A DNA stretch of 64,000 nt from Lycorma delicatula (GCF_047948215.1 NC_134455.1:295136647-295200646), one strand, 5' to 3'. Counted from the first letter of the stretch, positions 35,731 through 48,345 are shown. The notes: generated by a model from the letters alone, not told the origin. Numbers and translations: made by a program.

Positions 35731-37672
35731 TTCAACTAAGAGTCGACTTGTACATGGTCTTTTTCTTTTCAATACTGAGCAGAACAATCCTCGATTGTTC
35801 TTCAGTTTTAGAGGATGCAGCAGATGATCAAATACTCATGCACTAGGATGTCCAAACACTTGACAATAATGATGGAATGTATTTCAATTTTAAAACTTTT
35901 GTAATAATTGTACGTCTGTGTCGAACAAATGCATGCTTACTAAATGCTTTACCTTAGTGTTTAGTGAGTTTCTGGAGTCATCTTGCCAAGTATGAAGGAG
36001 AATTTGATGAAAATTTGTAGCTATTTGATAGCATTAATTTTTATATAACCATACAGTTGTAAAACAACTTGAACACACTGTCACAAGAAATAAGGCAAAA
36101 GAACACAGATCTACATTAACTGAATGATGCCATCCAATCTACTGAATAACAAGAGTAAATTGCACATCTAGCATTGCTGCAACATAACATAATTTAAAAC
36201 TTCAAGAAGTTTTGGGTGTACCTTGTAAAAAAAGGCCTCCATATAATGTTGTAATAAGTGAATTTCTGTTATTAAAAAGTACATTATTGAACACTAAATA
36301 TAAGAGGCTTTATAGGATATAAAAATTGTGTAATTAAAGCAGAATTTCTATACAACACATTTGTGAAGGTGGTTTAATGAAAAATAAAAAAAGATTAATA
36401 AAGTAATATTCTCCAATGCTAAATCCCACATAATCATTATACATTCAAATAAAAGTAGTCAATACTTATATCCTCAGTCTTCTTTCATAACTTCTTGTGT
36501 AGTGTAGTTCATTTCCAATTTTGATGCAATATGTACTATTCTCAGGAAAGATATATTGGTATTAAAGAAAAATTACAAATAACTGAAAAAAGATTATTAC
36601 GTTTTGGGATTCGAACAAGCTTCCTTTTTACAATTTTAAAAAATCAAGCACATGTAAATTTATGTCTTGTATGAACATTTTAAATCTAGACATGGGTTAA
36701 ATCTAGGGTATATGGTGTTGATAAAACTTTACTGAAATTTTTAACTGTAAGATAAGAACAATGTCAGTGTAATAATGGAAGAAAAACTCATCTGAATTTC
36801 AAGCCAATTGCAAAAGATTAAAAAAACATAACATCCAAAAAACTATGTACGTAGAGCATTCCAAGATCAATGGACTTATAACTGTCCCTACGAAAAAAAA
36901 GTTGCGACAAAAATCTTGCAAGAATGTGAAGAACCTGAATTATTTTTAAGATGTAAAAAGCTACTTTTCAAAAGCTTTTCTAAATAGTCTTTCACCATTT
37001 AAGAATCTCAAAGTTCACTAACCTAAAAGAATATCAACAAAATGAAAAATGGGTGTTGAAGAGGACATAAGTAAATCTAAATAATCTAGTAACACAAGAC
37101 TGCTTTAAAGAGGTAATAAAAGCATGATCATGATAATACATCAAATTTTATTTTGTCCTGCTGTTGTAAGGCTGGTTTTAAACCTGGAATGTGATGAATT
37201 TGAACAATGTAATGAAGAAATTCCAAATCTTATGACTGAAAACTATCAAGAGACCACAGAACAACACAGGTCTATATAATGACATTTTACTGAATGATTA
37301 CAAAGAGACTGAAAAGGACATGGCAGCAGCTAAGTATCTTAGAGAAGATGAAATAATCAATGATATTATAAAACAAAGACAATGTTGAGAAAAGTTAATG
37401 AGATGAAGATGAAAATGAAGAAGAAATGTCATTACCATATGAAAAGGTTTCAAATAACAATTTACTAAATTTATTTAAACTTGTATCAAGTGATATAGAA
37501 ATATCAACAAGACAAAAGTGCCAGATGAAATTACTTCTTATTCAAGTACAAAATGTCATTTAGAACTAAAAACTGAACATACCAAACCAAATTTTATAGA
37601 TATATTTTAATTAACTTTCTTAAAACATTTTCATTCAACCTTCTTCAAAGATTGGTGCTGTTGTTTTCACCC

Positions 37673-40600
37673 CCTCCTCTATGAATCATGAGACCTTGCC
37701 GTTGGTGAGGGGGCTTGAGTGCTCAGGGATACAGAGTAGCTGGACCGAAGGTGCAACCATATCGGAGAGGTATCTGTTGAGAGCCAGACTAAGGAATGAT
37801 TCCTGAAAGAGGGCAGCAGCTCTTTCAGTAGTTGTTAGGGGCGTGAGTCACAATGACTTAAACGGCCGTATCAACATCACTCAGTCCTCTGAGTACTGCG
37901 CAGCTGAAAGCAATGGAAAACTACAGCTGCTTTTTTTCCAAGAAAATGTGGCTCTCTGCATTTTCACATAGCAACAATGGAGGCGCCTTCCTTGGTAAAA
38001 TATTCCGGAGGTAAAATAGTCCCCCGTTCGGATCTCCGGGTGGGGACTACTAAGGAAGGGGTCACCAGAAAATTAAAAAATAACATTCTACGAGTCGGAG
38101 CGTGGAATGTTAGAAGCTTAAAAAAGGTTGGTAGGCTAGAAAATTTAAAAAGGGAAATGGATAGGGTGAATGTGGATATAGTAGGAATTAGTGAGGTTCG
38201 GTGGGAAGAGGAAGGCGACTTTTGGTCAGGTGATTTTAGAGTAATTAACTCACCGTCAAATAATGGGCAGGCAGGAGTAGGTTTCGTGATGAACAAGAAG
38301 ATAGGGAGGAGAGTGGAGTATTTCAAAACGCATAGCGATAGAATCATTGTAATAAGGATAAAATCAAAACCTAAACCGACAACGATTGTTAACGTTTATA
38401 TGCCTACAAGCGCCCATGATGATGATGAGGTAGAGTGTGTATACGAAGAGATTGATGAAGCAATTAAACACGTAAAGGGAGATGAAAATTTAATAATAGT
38501 TGGAGATTGGAATGCAAGCATTGGAAAAGGCAAGGAAGGAAATATAGTGGGTGAATACGGGCTGAGCAAAAGGAATGAAAGAGGGGACCGACTTATAGAG
38601 TTTTGCACGAAGTATAATTTAGTAATTGCCAACACCCAATTTAAAAATCATAATAGAAGAATATACACTTGGAAAAAGCCAGGCGATACTGGAAGGTATC
38701 AGATAGATTATATCATGGTTAAGCAAAGATTTAGAAATCAACTCGTTGACTGCAAAACTTACCCTGGAGCAGACATTGATAGCGACCATAATTTGGTGAT
38801 AATGAAATGTAGATTGGGGTTTAAAAACCTGAAGAAAAGTTGTCAGATGAATCGGTGGAATTTAGAGAAGCTTGAGGAAGAGGAGGTAAAGAAGATTTTT
38901 GAGGAGGACATCGCAAGAGGTCTGAGTAAAAAAGATATGGTAGAAAATGTAGAAGAAGAATGGGAGAATGTTAAAAAGGAAATTCTTAAATCAGCTGAAG
39001 CAAACTTAGGCGGAATAAAGAGAACTGGTAGAAAACCTTGGGTTTCAGACGATATATTGCAGCTGATGGATGAACGTAGAAAATATAAGAATGCTAATGA
39101 TGAAGAAAGTAAAAGGAACTATCGGCAATTAAGAAATGCTATAAATAGGAAATGCAAACTGGCGAAAGAAGAGTGGATTAAAGAAAAGTGTTCAGAAGTG
39201 GAAAGAGAAATGAACATTGGTAAAATTGACGGAGCATACAGGAAAGTTAAGGAAAATTTTGGGGTACATAAATTAAAATCTAATAATGTGTTAAACAAAG
39301 ATGGTACACCAATATATAATACGAAAGGTAAAGTCGATAGATGGGTGGAATATATTGAAGAGTTATACAGAGGAAATGAATTAGAAAATGGTGTTATAGA
39401 GGAAGAAGAGGAAGTTGAGGAGGATGAAATGGGAGAAACAATACTGAGATCTGAATTTAAGAGAGCATTAAAAGATTTAAATGGCAGAAAGGCTCCTGGA
39501 ATAGACGGAATACCTGTAGAATTACTGCGCAGTGCAGGTGAGGAAGCGATTGATAGATTATACAAACTGGTGTGTAATATTTATGAAAATGGGGAATTTC
39601 CATCAGACTTCAAAAAAAGTGTTATAGTTATGATACCAAAGAAAGGAGGGGCAGATAAATGTGAAGAATACAGAATAATTAGTTTAACTAGTCATGCATC
39701 AAAAATCTTAACTAGAATTTTATACAGAAGAATTGAGAGGAGAGTGGAAGAAGTGTTAGGAGAAGACCAATTTGGTTTCAGGAAAAGTATGGGGACAAGG
39801 GAAGCAATTTTAGGCCTCAGATTAATAGTAGAAGGAAGATTAAAGAAAAACAAACCAACATACTTGGCGTTTATAGACCTAGAAAAGGCTTTCGATAACG
39901 TAGATTGGAATAAAATGTTCAGCATTTTAAAAAAATTAGGGTTCAAATACAGAGATAGAAGAACAATTGCTAACATGTACAGGAACCAAACAGCAACAAT
40001 AACAATTGAAGAACATAAGAAAGAAGCCCTAATAAGAAAGGGAGTCCGACAAGGATGTTCCCTATCTCCGTTACTTTTTAATCTTTACATAGAACTAGCA
40101 GTTAATGATGTTAAAGAACAATTTAGATTCGGAGTAACAGTACAAGGTGAAAAGATAAAGATGCTACGATTTGCTGATGATATAGTAATTCTAGCCGAGA
40201 GTAAAAAGGATTTAGAAGAAACAATGAACGGCATAGATGAAGTCCTACGCAAGAACTATCGCATGAAAATAAACAAGAACAAAACAAAAGTAATGAAATG
40301 TAGTAGAAATAACAAAGATGGACCACTGAATGTGAAAATAGGAGGAGAAAAGATTATGGAGGTAGAAGAATTTTGTTATTTGGGAAGTAAAATTACTAAA
40401 GATGGACGAAGCAGGAGCGATATAAAATGCCGAATAGCACAAGCTAAACGAGCCTTCAGTAAGAAATATAATTTGTTTACATCAAAAATGAATTTAAATG
40501 TCAGGAAAAGATTTTTGAAAGTGTATGTTTGGAGTGTCGCTTTATATGGAAGTGAAACTTGGACAATCGGAGTATCTGAGAAGAAAAGATTAGAAGCTTT

Positions 40601-40952
40601 TGAAATGTGGTGCTATAGGAGAATGTTAAAAATCAGATGGGTGGATAAAGTGACAAATGAAGAGGTATTGCGGCAAATAGATGAAGAAAGAAGCATTTGG
40701 AAGAATATAGTTAAAAGAAGAGACAGACTTATAGGCCACATACTAAGGCATCCTGGAATAGTCGCTTTAATATTGGAAGGACAGGTAGAAGGGAAAAATT
40801 GTGTAGGCAGGCCACGTTTGGAGTATGTAAAACAAATTGTTGGGGATGTAGGATGTAGAGGGTATACTGAAATGAAACGACTAGCACTAGATAGGGAATC
40901 TTGGAGAGCTGCATCAAACCAGTCAAATGACTGAAGACAAAAAAAAAAAAAA
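37673..40952 (+). mobile_element. Complete one-ORF APE-type LINE with 10-bp target duplication
   Basis: The copy is flanked by GTTTTCACCC at 37663-37672 and 40953-40962. It has a 5' untranslated leader of about 300 bases, one long ORF and a tail of A residues directly after the stop region (GACTGAAGACAAAAA). One ORF with endonuclease and reverse transcriptase, no separate ORF1 and a short 3' end resemble RTE-type elements. Host genes annotated as 'craniofacial development protein 2-like' in insects are usually this kind of element. It lies in an intron of the zinc-finger gene in the opposite orientation. Confidence 0.95.
37977..40934 (+). CDS. LINE endonuclease-reverse transcriptase (985 aa, unbroken)
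   Basis: Residues about 38-285 form an apurinic-type endonuclease: WNVRSL with Asn44, SEVRWEE with Glu73, GDWN with Asp177/Asn179, and DSDHN near 269-272. A helical linker follows. The reverse transcriptase covers about 520-790, with HASKILTRILYRRIERR, FIDLEKAFD near 631-639, RQGCSLSPLLFN near 690 and FADDIVILA near 732. The C-terminal domain contains YVWSVALYGSETWTI and WCYRRMLKIRW, which is conserved in this group. All expected catalytic residues are present and there is no stop, so the protein could be active. The ATG at 37977 is the first in frame after the leader; translation context is not known. Confidence 0.93.
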   Translation: MEAPSLVKYSGGKIVPRSDLRVGTTKEGVTRKLKNNILRVGAWNVRSLKKVGRLENLKREMDRVNVDIVGISEVRWEEEGDFWSGDFRVINSPSNNGQAGVGFVMNKKIGRRVEYFKTHSDRIIVIRIKSKPKPTTIVNVYMPTSAHDDDEVECVYEEIDEAIKHVKGDENLIIVGDWNASIGKGKEGNIVGEYGLSKRNERGDRLIEFCTKYNLVIANTQFKNHNRRIYTWKKPGDTGRYQIDYIMVKQRFRNQLVDCKTYPGADIDSDHNLVIMKCRLGFKNLKKSCQMNRWNLEKLEEEEVKKIFEEDIARGLSKKDMVENVEEEWENVKKEILKSAEANLGGIKRTGRKPWVSDDILQLMDERRKYKNANDEESKRNYRQLRNAINRKCKLAKEEWIKEKCSEVEREMNIGKIDGAYRKVKENFGVHKLKSNNVLNKDGTPIYNTKGKVDRWVEYIEELYRGNELENGVIEEEEEVEEDEMGETILRSEFKRALKDLNGRKAPGIDGIPVELLRSAGEEAIDRLYKLVCNIYENGEFPSDFKKSVIVMIPKKGGADKCEEYRIISLTSHASKILTRILYRRIERRVEEVLGEDQFGFRKSMGTREAILGLRLIVEGRLKKNKPTYLAFIDLEKAFDNVDWNKMFSILKKLGFKYRDRRTIANMYRNQTATITIEEHKKEALIRKGVRQGCSLSPLLFNLYIELAVNDVKEQFRFGVTVQGEKIKMLRFADDIVILAESKKDLEETMNGIDEVLRKNYRMKINKNKTKVMKCSRNNKDGPLNVKIGGEKIMEVEEFCYLGSKITKDGRSRSDIKCRIAQAKRAFSKKYNLFTSKMNLNVRKRFLKVYVWSVALYGSETWTIGVSEKKRLEAFEMWCYRRMLKIRWVDKVTNEEVLRQIDEERSIWKNIVKRRDRLIGHILRHPGIVALILEGQVEGKNCVGRPRLEYVKQIVGDVGCRGYTEMKRLALDRESWRAASNQSND

Positions 40953-42394
40953 GTTTTCACCCAGGCATCAACTGATGTTATTCCTGGAAGTTTTTTTGAC
41001 ATGACTTTATTATGCCTACACATCGCAAGACAATGTAACCAAATATTAACATAAATAAACAAAATACACCACAATGTGGTTGTATGGTTTTGGGTGTTGT
41101 TTGAAAGTGTTTAGATGTGGTCTTTTTCATACATGTAGCATATTATTGATTATTGTCAATGTTGATGAATTTTTGCCTACAAGATGGTTGGTAAATGACT
41201 CAGCATTGTTAAAATGCTTTATTGTATCTTTTTTTTCAAATTTTGTCCTTTTGATAAATCTAGAACATTATGCAATCAGGGCACTTCAGTTGATTTTCAG
41301 GGACATTCTATTTGTGTATAATATTTTCAATTTTTTTTTCTTGCTCACTGTCTTGCAGTACACATTTTTAATTTCAGGAACTTTTTCTGAGTTTTTATGT
41401 GTGTAAATACTCATTGTGATCATTTGAAAAGTTGACCACATTTATTATTCAACAGCTATCAGTCCCATCATATTTTTGTTTGCAGGCATGTACACCATTC
41501 TCAGGGGAAACTTTTTTAAATTATTTTCAAAAGGGGTGGAACCCACCCTCTCCGCTACATCTACCCCAGTTCAAAAATTCAAAATGGTAATGGTAACATT
41601 TAATTACATTAATTGTCTACCCAAAAAAAATAATGAATTTTGGTGAAAAGAAAATAAAAATTCGCCCACCCCTTCGCTCAGTAAGTGGGAAAAACCATTT
41701 GGAGTAGTATTTTTTTACATTTCTGTCCAACAAATAACAATAAAATTATGTGATACTACTTCTTAAACCATTTGAAATAATCGTAATCCGTAGATTAAAA
41801 CTGTGAAAATTATTTTTAAATTACAAACACAAAATTTTGCTCTAAGTGTTTTCTTAATTTTCAAGGGTTGAAAACTTATTTTTTAATGATGTAGCTTGTG
41901 ACACTTCATTGGAAGGCCCTTTGAATGATAAGTAGTTTGGTACAAATGAAATAAAAATTGGATCAATGGTACTAATGTTATGATTAAAAATGTGTTGTTT
42001 TTTTTTTTTAGGTTGTGTTGGGATACAGTGTTACTGACCCAAAGCATTAGATCTGAAATCATCCGTTCTTGTTAAACATATGTGTTTTTAGGTTTCTCCA
42101 GCATTGAAAAAATTTACCGGTAAACACAGCATTATAACATCAGTAAAACATACAAAAAAACCAATAATAAGGTACACACTTTCCTGGTAACATGTTGAAA
42201 ATTTTATTACCAGATAAACTTAATGATTAGATAATTAAATAAAAACTAATTCATAAATAAAAACTGTTAAAAAAAATAATAAAGCTTAAATCATTCATTA
42301 GCTAAGTTTGTTATGAAGGTTTTTACAATAAGAGTCCTTAAGAAATAATAAATGAAACACATTTTTTTACTCAATAAAATAAAAGTATCAATTT

Positions 42395-43060
42395 TTAAAT
42401 CATTTGTTCAAAATGATTCCCATTTTCCTGTAAACAATAATAAAGTCTTTGTTGAAATTCACATCTTACTTTTATTAAAGTTTCTTTAGTTTCTTCCCTA
42501 CATGTTCTTACAATTTTATTTTTCAACTCTTGTATGTTAGCACAAATCTTTTTATAAATTATTGATTTTAAATGACTCCACAAAAAAATGTTCAGTGATT
42601 GTAATATCAGCAGATCTTGCCGGCCACTCAACTGTTCCTCTTCTACCTATCCAATGCCCATGAAACATTCAGTCCAACCATTGTGAATAGTAAGTGAATA
42701 GTAAGCAGATGCTCGCTCCATCTTGTTAAAAGTGAAGCAAGTCTTTATTAAGTAATATGTTTCCATTCTCATCTAACTGATTTTCTACGGCATGCACTAT
42801 TAGTGGGTGAATAACTTCATCCAACAACTACAATATTTTTCACCTGTCAAATTCCCATCAATAAATACTGGACCGATTATGTTATCACCATAAATCCCGG
42901 CCCACACATTTATTTTTTCAGGATGCTGCATGTTTCCAACATTGGAAACATGAGTATTTACATCGCTCCAGTATTGGCAGTTATGTTTATTAACAAATCA
43001 TTTAGAAGGAAGGTGAATTTGTCATAGAAACAAATATTTTTCATAAACATTGGATTTATT
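42395..43060 (-). mobile_element. Tc1/mariner-type transposase remnant
   Basis: The frame 42631-42395 is a typical C-terminus (FLWSHLKSIIYKKICANIQE, CREETKE, QRLYYCLQENGNHFEQ). Before it, at about 42960-42830, the minus strand reads HPEKINVWAGIYGDNIIGPV followed by FIDGN, the block after the first catalytic motif. The part between has the DGA-like motif damaged. At 42929-42952 an 11-bp palindrome sits in the coding region. Element ends are not visible. Confidence 0.75.
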
Positions 43061-43603
43061 AATTAAATCATTTCTTCACAGAATTCAATTCTTTGTCAGC
43101 ATTATCCTCATTCAGTTCTTGATGCAGTTGAATTTTATACGGAAAAATTTATTCAATTTTAATGAATATTAAGTGAACAAGTATACTTCATGGATGCAAA
43201 AGTTAGCCTTCAACCTACTAACAAATACCCTGTTTGAATTTTGAAAATTGGACGATTGTTTGCAGAGATATTATAAGAGCACCCCATTGAACCTCCCAAA
43301 ACAGCACCCCAGGGGCACCCCAATTGTTACCAGATGATGATGGTGATGATTGGACTCGCAACACACAACAAGCTCGCATCATATCACCAGTCTAACCTCA
43401 CACATAGTCCCCATGGAAAGTACATTAATATTAATAAATTTTTTTTAAATTTATTTAATTTAAATTTAATTCTATAATTTCTGTATTATTAATTATTCAG
43501 TTCAAACACACCTCACACAGTGAGGTTCACACAGTTTAGTAATTCAATTCATTAAAGTTTGTACTTCAACCGGAAAATCTCCACTACTTCATCTATTTTT
43601 ATA

Positions 43604-43630
43604 AATATATATATATATATATATATATTT
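43604..43630. repeat. (AT)n microsatellite
   Basis: About 12 AT units just left of the mariner at 43742. Next to it, at 43690-43740, a GGTTCGGCTGTTGAG plus ACAAACATACATACAT motif is present, which ends many arthropod transposon-derived repeats. Confidence 0.85.
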
Positions 43631-43741
43631 ATTTACATAACTATGACACTCCCGGAAATGTAAGGGTTCCAATGCAGGGTCATTCATCTAAATTGGTTCG
43701 GCTGTTGAGCTGCTATGGTGGAACAAACATACATACATATA

Positions 43742-45034
43742 CAGTCTGTCCAATGGAAAAGGTGACGGATTTGAGTCATGTATCTAGCTCCACCATTTCT
43801 GAATGAAAACGTTCGTTATATGACATATTTCAACTTTTGACCACAAAAAATGTCAAGGCGCCAGCATCTTTTGTTTAGTTGTAATGACATAATACAAGAC
43901 ATTGCATTTCAAGTGTCAATTGAAAAACAATAATACAACAACAGACTAACATTAAATTTTATTATAAGTTAAAAATGCTACAGAAACTTTTGAAATGATT
44001 CAGACTGTTCATGGTAGTCAGGCAATGAGCTGTAAGAATATTTTCACGTGGTTTGCAAGATTTTGTGACGGCAGAAAGAGCACTGAAAATGATCCATGGC
44101 CAGGTCCATCAATAACAGTTCAAACTGAAGAAAACGTTCAAAAAGCAGCCAAAATTCTTTGAAATGATCATTGTGTGTCTGCGAGACTCATCGATAATCT
44201 CACTGGTTGAAATCCAATCTCCATCTTATTTTAAAAGAAAATTTAATAAAATGAAAGGTCTATGCTCGCTTTGTACTGCACACACTGACTGTCTGTCAAA
44301 AAAGATTACAGAGTACAGCACTGCAAAGATATGAAAAGAATGGACAATATGGATCTAAACTTCATGCCAAGAATCATAACTGGCGATGAAACATGGTGCT
44401 TTCAATATGATCCATTCACAAAGCATCAGAGCTTGCAATGCAAGAATCTAAAAGAACCCAAACCAAAGAAAGTGCGTATTCAGAAGAGCCAAATCAACAC
44501 TTTGCTCACTGTTTTCTTTGATTCCAAAGGAATTATCCATCAAGAATTTGTACCAGAAGGTCAAACAGTAAACGGCGACTATTATTTTGGGATTATGAAT
44601 TGTTTATTGTATAGGATTCTTTGAGTTAGACACAAATACCGCGAGCGAGGGACATGGTCTTTGTTGCGTGACAATGCACCAGCACACACAACTGCAAGAT
44701 TGTACACAATTTTTTGGTTAAAAAGGCACAGTGGTGGTTAATCATCACCAAACTCACCTGATTTGGCTCCATCAATTTCTAGCTATTCCTGAAACTAAAA
44801 CTGACGATGAAAGAAGAGCATTTCGACACGATTTCAGATATCCAGAAGCTTCAACCACGGTTTTGAAGGTGAATCCTGCGAATGAGTACCAGAAGTGCTT
44901 TGAACAATTTTATATTCATTTCCAGCATTGTATCAATTCACAAGGATTCTACTTTGAATAAAAAATGAAAAATAAAAATAAATCACATCTTTTACTTTAT
45001 ATCGCATCAGTCACCTTCCATTGAACAGACATTG
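43742..45034 (+). mobile_element. mariner with clear TIRs, transposase dead
   Basis: It is flanked by TA (43740-43741, 45035-45036). The left end CAGTCTGTCCAATGGAAAAG and the right end (inverse, CAATGTCTGTTCAATGGAAG) match with few changes and continue into GGTGAC. The transposase on the plus strand has a damaged N-terminus (43990-44270), an open segment 44331-44624 with ITGDETWCFQYDP, KVRIQKSQINTLLTVFF and HQEFVPEGQTVNGDYYF, and the second catalytic block RDNAPAHTTARLY near 44670. Near 44770 the expected third Asp is lost (LAPSIS). The C-terminal frame is 44731-44961. Confidence 0.93.
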
Positions 45035-45331
45035 TACATACCTAAAATATATGTACATATACCCTAAAAACATTTCACTCCTTTTTCGGTAGTCGTGTAA
45101 TAACACAAAATCTATTAACCAAACATTTATCAAATAACAAACTAAAGTAAAATATTAATTAAAATGAGTCATTAAAACATTTGAATTAAATAAAATCACG
45201 CAAGGAAAATTTCATGTTTAAAATTCAAAAACAATAATAACAATAAAATTGTGAAAAGAAAATTTCCCAAAACCACATAAAAAAATCAAATCAAATAATA
45301 TACATTAAAAGATGATTAAGATATGGAGAGT

Positions 45332-45623
45332 GACCCACCGAGTTAGTTTAGCAGTGAACTTGCAAATCAGTTGATTTCAAAGTCAAGGGTTCTAAGGTTC
45401 AAATCCTAGTAATGGCAGTAACTTTTGTACGGATTTGATTACTAGATCATGAATACCACTGTTCTTTGGTGGTTGAGTTTCAATTAATCACACATCTAAT
45501 CTCAGGAATGGTCGCTCTAAGACTGTACAAGACAATATTTCATTTGCATTCATACATATCATCCACATTTATCCTCTGAAGTAATACCTTATGGTGGTTC
45601 TGAAGGCTAAACAGAAAAAGAAT
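45332..45623 (+). mobile_element. tRNA-derived SINE, family A, with target duplication
   Basis: It is flanked by GATATGGAG at 45320-45328 and 45624-45632. The head is slightly diverged (CCACCGAGTTAGTTTAGCAG), so the A box is weakened. The tail is AAGGCTAAACAGAAAAAG. Confidence 0.9.
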
Positions 45624-46537
45624 GATATGGAGTAAAAGAAAGGTTGAAAAATTAAGAAAATTTTCAAACAATTTCATTAATGAAAACATATGATTAAATC
45701 AAACACAGTAAAAGAATAAAATTATATATTTTTCAATGATGATGATTATTATTATATTAGATAGAAACACACTTTAGAAGTAGAAGATATTAGTAAAATG
45801 AATAGGCTGTTGTCATAAAGTATTGAGTCATTTTAAGCATCAAACCATTACTGACCACAGATGACTGATCACTATGCACATTTTCACTCCACTGATCTAC
45901 CAGACGCAATTTCTCATCTTTCCATCATTCACAGCAATCTGAGCATATATTTCACATACCTGACAGTAAATTTTTGCCAGTTTCATAGTTTTTGTTTTTA
46001 AAAACTGGATAACAGGCAACAAAGTATGCAAAGCATATTAAATAATCAAAGTATTTAAAATAACAAATGTTTATAAATATGATAAAAAAAAATATCATTC
46101 AACAGATGAATCCTGTTAATTTCCAAAGTAGTTATTAACCTGGATCTAGAATTCTGAAGTGTGGGTTCATTTATATAAGTTACAAGACTTCACAGTAGAT
46201 TTTGAAGCATAAAAAATGACAACATATGAGATAATGGATTTTAAAAACAAGTGTTGTACATGTGTGAGGTATACAGGGCAGTATCTAAACACATAATATT
46301 AAACAAACTATTTTTTTATTATGAGCATTAATTATTTAACATAATCAATAATGAGTATAGACTATTGTGAGTTATACAACCGATGTATAGGCTGGATGGA
46401 TACTGTTCTTCATGCGATAGGTTTTGGCCAAGTGAGCAAATGTGTGAAAAATTTAAAAATTGTGAGATAGTTTTGACTTTAATTGGTCAGTCTGTGATCA
46501 AATAAGTGATCAGAAAAATAAGCTAGTTGTAACTTAT

Positions 46538-47722
46538 GTGGTTTCATAAAAAAATACCCGAAGTTTTTAATTTCCCACGCTGTACAAATCCAATTGTCAC
46601 ATTTTTTTATTTGTTGTGTTGGTACACTTCTCCCTAACATATATTTATTTACATTGGTAATCATATAGGAAGTTTTGTTTATTGTTGGGTGTCGAAAAGG
46701 TTTTACGTGTTTTGGTATGATCAGCAATTTTTAAGTTGTAAAAAATGGAACTAGAATTTGCTTAGTGATACAAGCGTTCCCAAGAGGGCTGTGAAGACGT
46801 TGGAAAATGACAGCACCATGGACATTCCATCACACCAGCAGCTGATGATGACAACATCGAAAAAGTGAAGGAAATGATTATGGACAATCACCGAAACTAT
46901 CAGAGAGGTTGCTGATGATGTTGGCATATCATCTGGGTCATGCCAAGCAATTTTTTCAGATGTTTTGGGCATGAAATGTGTGGTAGCAAAATTTGTTCCA
47001 AAATTGTTAAATTTGACCAAAAGCAGCGTCGAATGAACATTGCTCAGGAGTTGCTGAATGAAGTGAACGACAATCAAGAACTGCTCAAAACAAGTCATAA
47101 CTGGTGATGAAGCATGGGTGTATTGGTATGATATTGAAACTAAGTCCCAATCATCCCAATGGAAGCTTCCTGAAGAGTGAAGACTGAAAAAAGCTCAAAG
47201 TTCAAGGTTCTGACCATTGTGTTCTTTCATTTCAATGGCTTAAGTAAGGAGTACTACCTGGAAGTTCTACACCATTTGCATTAGCAATCCAAAGAAAACA
47301 TCCAGATTTATGGCGAAACAATTCATGGCAATTGCACCACAATAATGCACCGGCTCACACTTCACTGTTTGTTCGTGAATTTTTGGCCAAAAAAACATGA
47401 TGCCTCAGCCTACATATTCGCTGGACATGGCCCCCTGTGACTTCTTCCTATTCCCCAAGCTGAAAAGAACTATGAGAGAATAACATTTTGCCAACATTGA
47501 AAAGATAAAACAGGATTGCTGAAGGAGCTAAACACCATACTGAAAACTGCATTCCAGAGGTGCTTCAAAGATTAGAAATGCTGGAAGTGCTTCGAAGCAC
47601 TGGCACAAATGTATTATATCTGAAGGGGAGTACTTTGAAGTGACAAATCAATATTGATGAAAAAATAAAAGATTTTTTGAGAAAAACTAAAATTCCATGC
47701 ATTTTTTTATCAAACATCGTAT
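46538..47722 (+). mobile_element. mariner copy, degenerate
   Basis: The left end has GTTTCATAAAAAAATACCCG. The right end inverse has GTTTGATAAAAAAATGCATG, so the terminal repeats are recognisable. The coding part begins near 46745. It includes a helix-turn-helix-like stretch, GDEAWVYWYDIETKSQSSQW near 47104-47165, the DNA-binding/catalytic block with CACAATAATGCACCGGC near 47337-47353 (DNA to NNA-type change), and PTYSLDMAPCDFFLFPKLKR near 47410-47465, which keeps the third Asp. Several stops are present. Confidence 0.85.
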
Positions 47723-48179
47723 ATCCTGAACAATCAAAATCCATATTATCTCCAGTAAACAAAAAAATATAGCACTGCATACAGTTTTCAATGTGTATTT
47801 CACATCTGGAATTTTAAACTCTCACAAATTGTAAGATTTTAACAAGATGCAAACATAATCTATTGATCTCATAATGGTATTTTCAATTCCCTAAAACACT
47901 GAGAAATCAATGAATATGCATGGAATGATGATCAGAGTGTTACTCAAGAAAAAAACATATGTAGAATCATTTGGAAAAGCTGTACTTGAGGGAAGATTAG
48001 GAAAAGGTCTGCTTTTATCCAAAGGCACAAAAGTCATTAGACTTTAATAAAAATCAACAAATAGGCGATAAACAATCCTTGAGTTGGCTCATAGGTATAC
48101 CAGATAGAGGGAAGCACTAGTTCTTCAGGTTCCAGCAACCTCAGCATTGAACATTTAGCAGGGTGAGACCCAAATCCAC

Positions 48180-48345
48180 AACCTCTCTGATAGTGTTTCA
48201 GCGATTGTCCATAATCGCTGAAACGATTTTTTAGTATCAGCTGCTGGTGTGCTGGAATCTCCACGGCGCTGTCATTTTCCACAGTGTTCACAGCCCTCTT
48301 GGGAACATTTGTATCACTAAGCAAATTCTTGGTTTCATTTTTTCT
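48180..48345 (-). mobile_element. Fragment of the same mariner family as 46538-47722
   Basis: On the minus strand it matches about 46756-46925 (AATTTGCTTAGTGATACAA, CCCAAGAGGGCTGTGAA, CACCAGCAGCTGAT, ATTATGGACAATC, CTATCAGAGAGGTTG). It carries a perfect palindrome at 48194-48223 that the other copy lacks. Confidence 0.85.

Noticed and set aside
36600..36650. tRNA or SINE from the GGGATTCGAAC word
   Set aside because: Only a B-box-like word is present; no A box or body of either SINE family follows.
38396..40442. Minus-strand frames opposite the LINE
   Set aside because: They are antisense shadows of the 985-codon ORF.
37977..40934. Host gene resembling 'craniofacial development protein 2'
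   Set aside because: The ORF has LINE endonuclease and reverse transcriptase motifs, an A tail and a target duplication, so it is a retrotransposon.
41074..41406. 110-codon hydrophobic open frame as a membrane protein
   Set aside because: Long T-rich stretches give Phe/Leu/Val-rich frames by chance; no motif, splice site or repeat context supports it.
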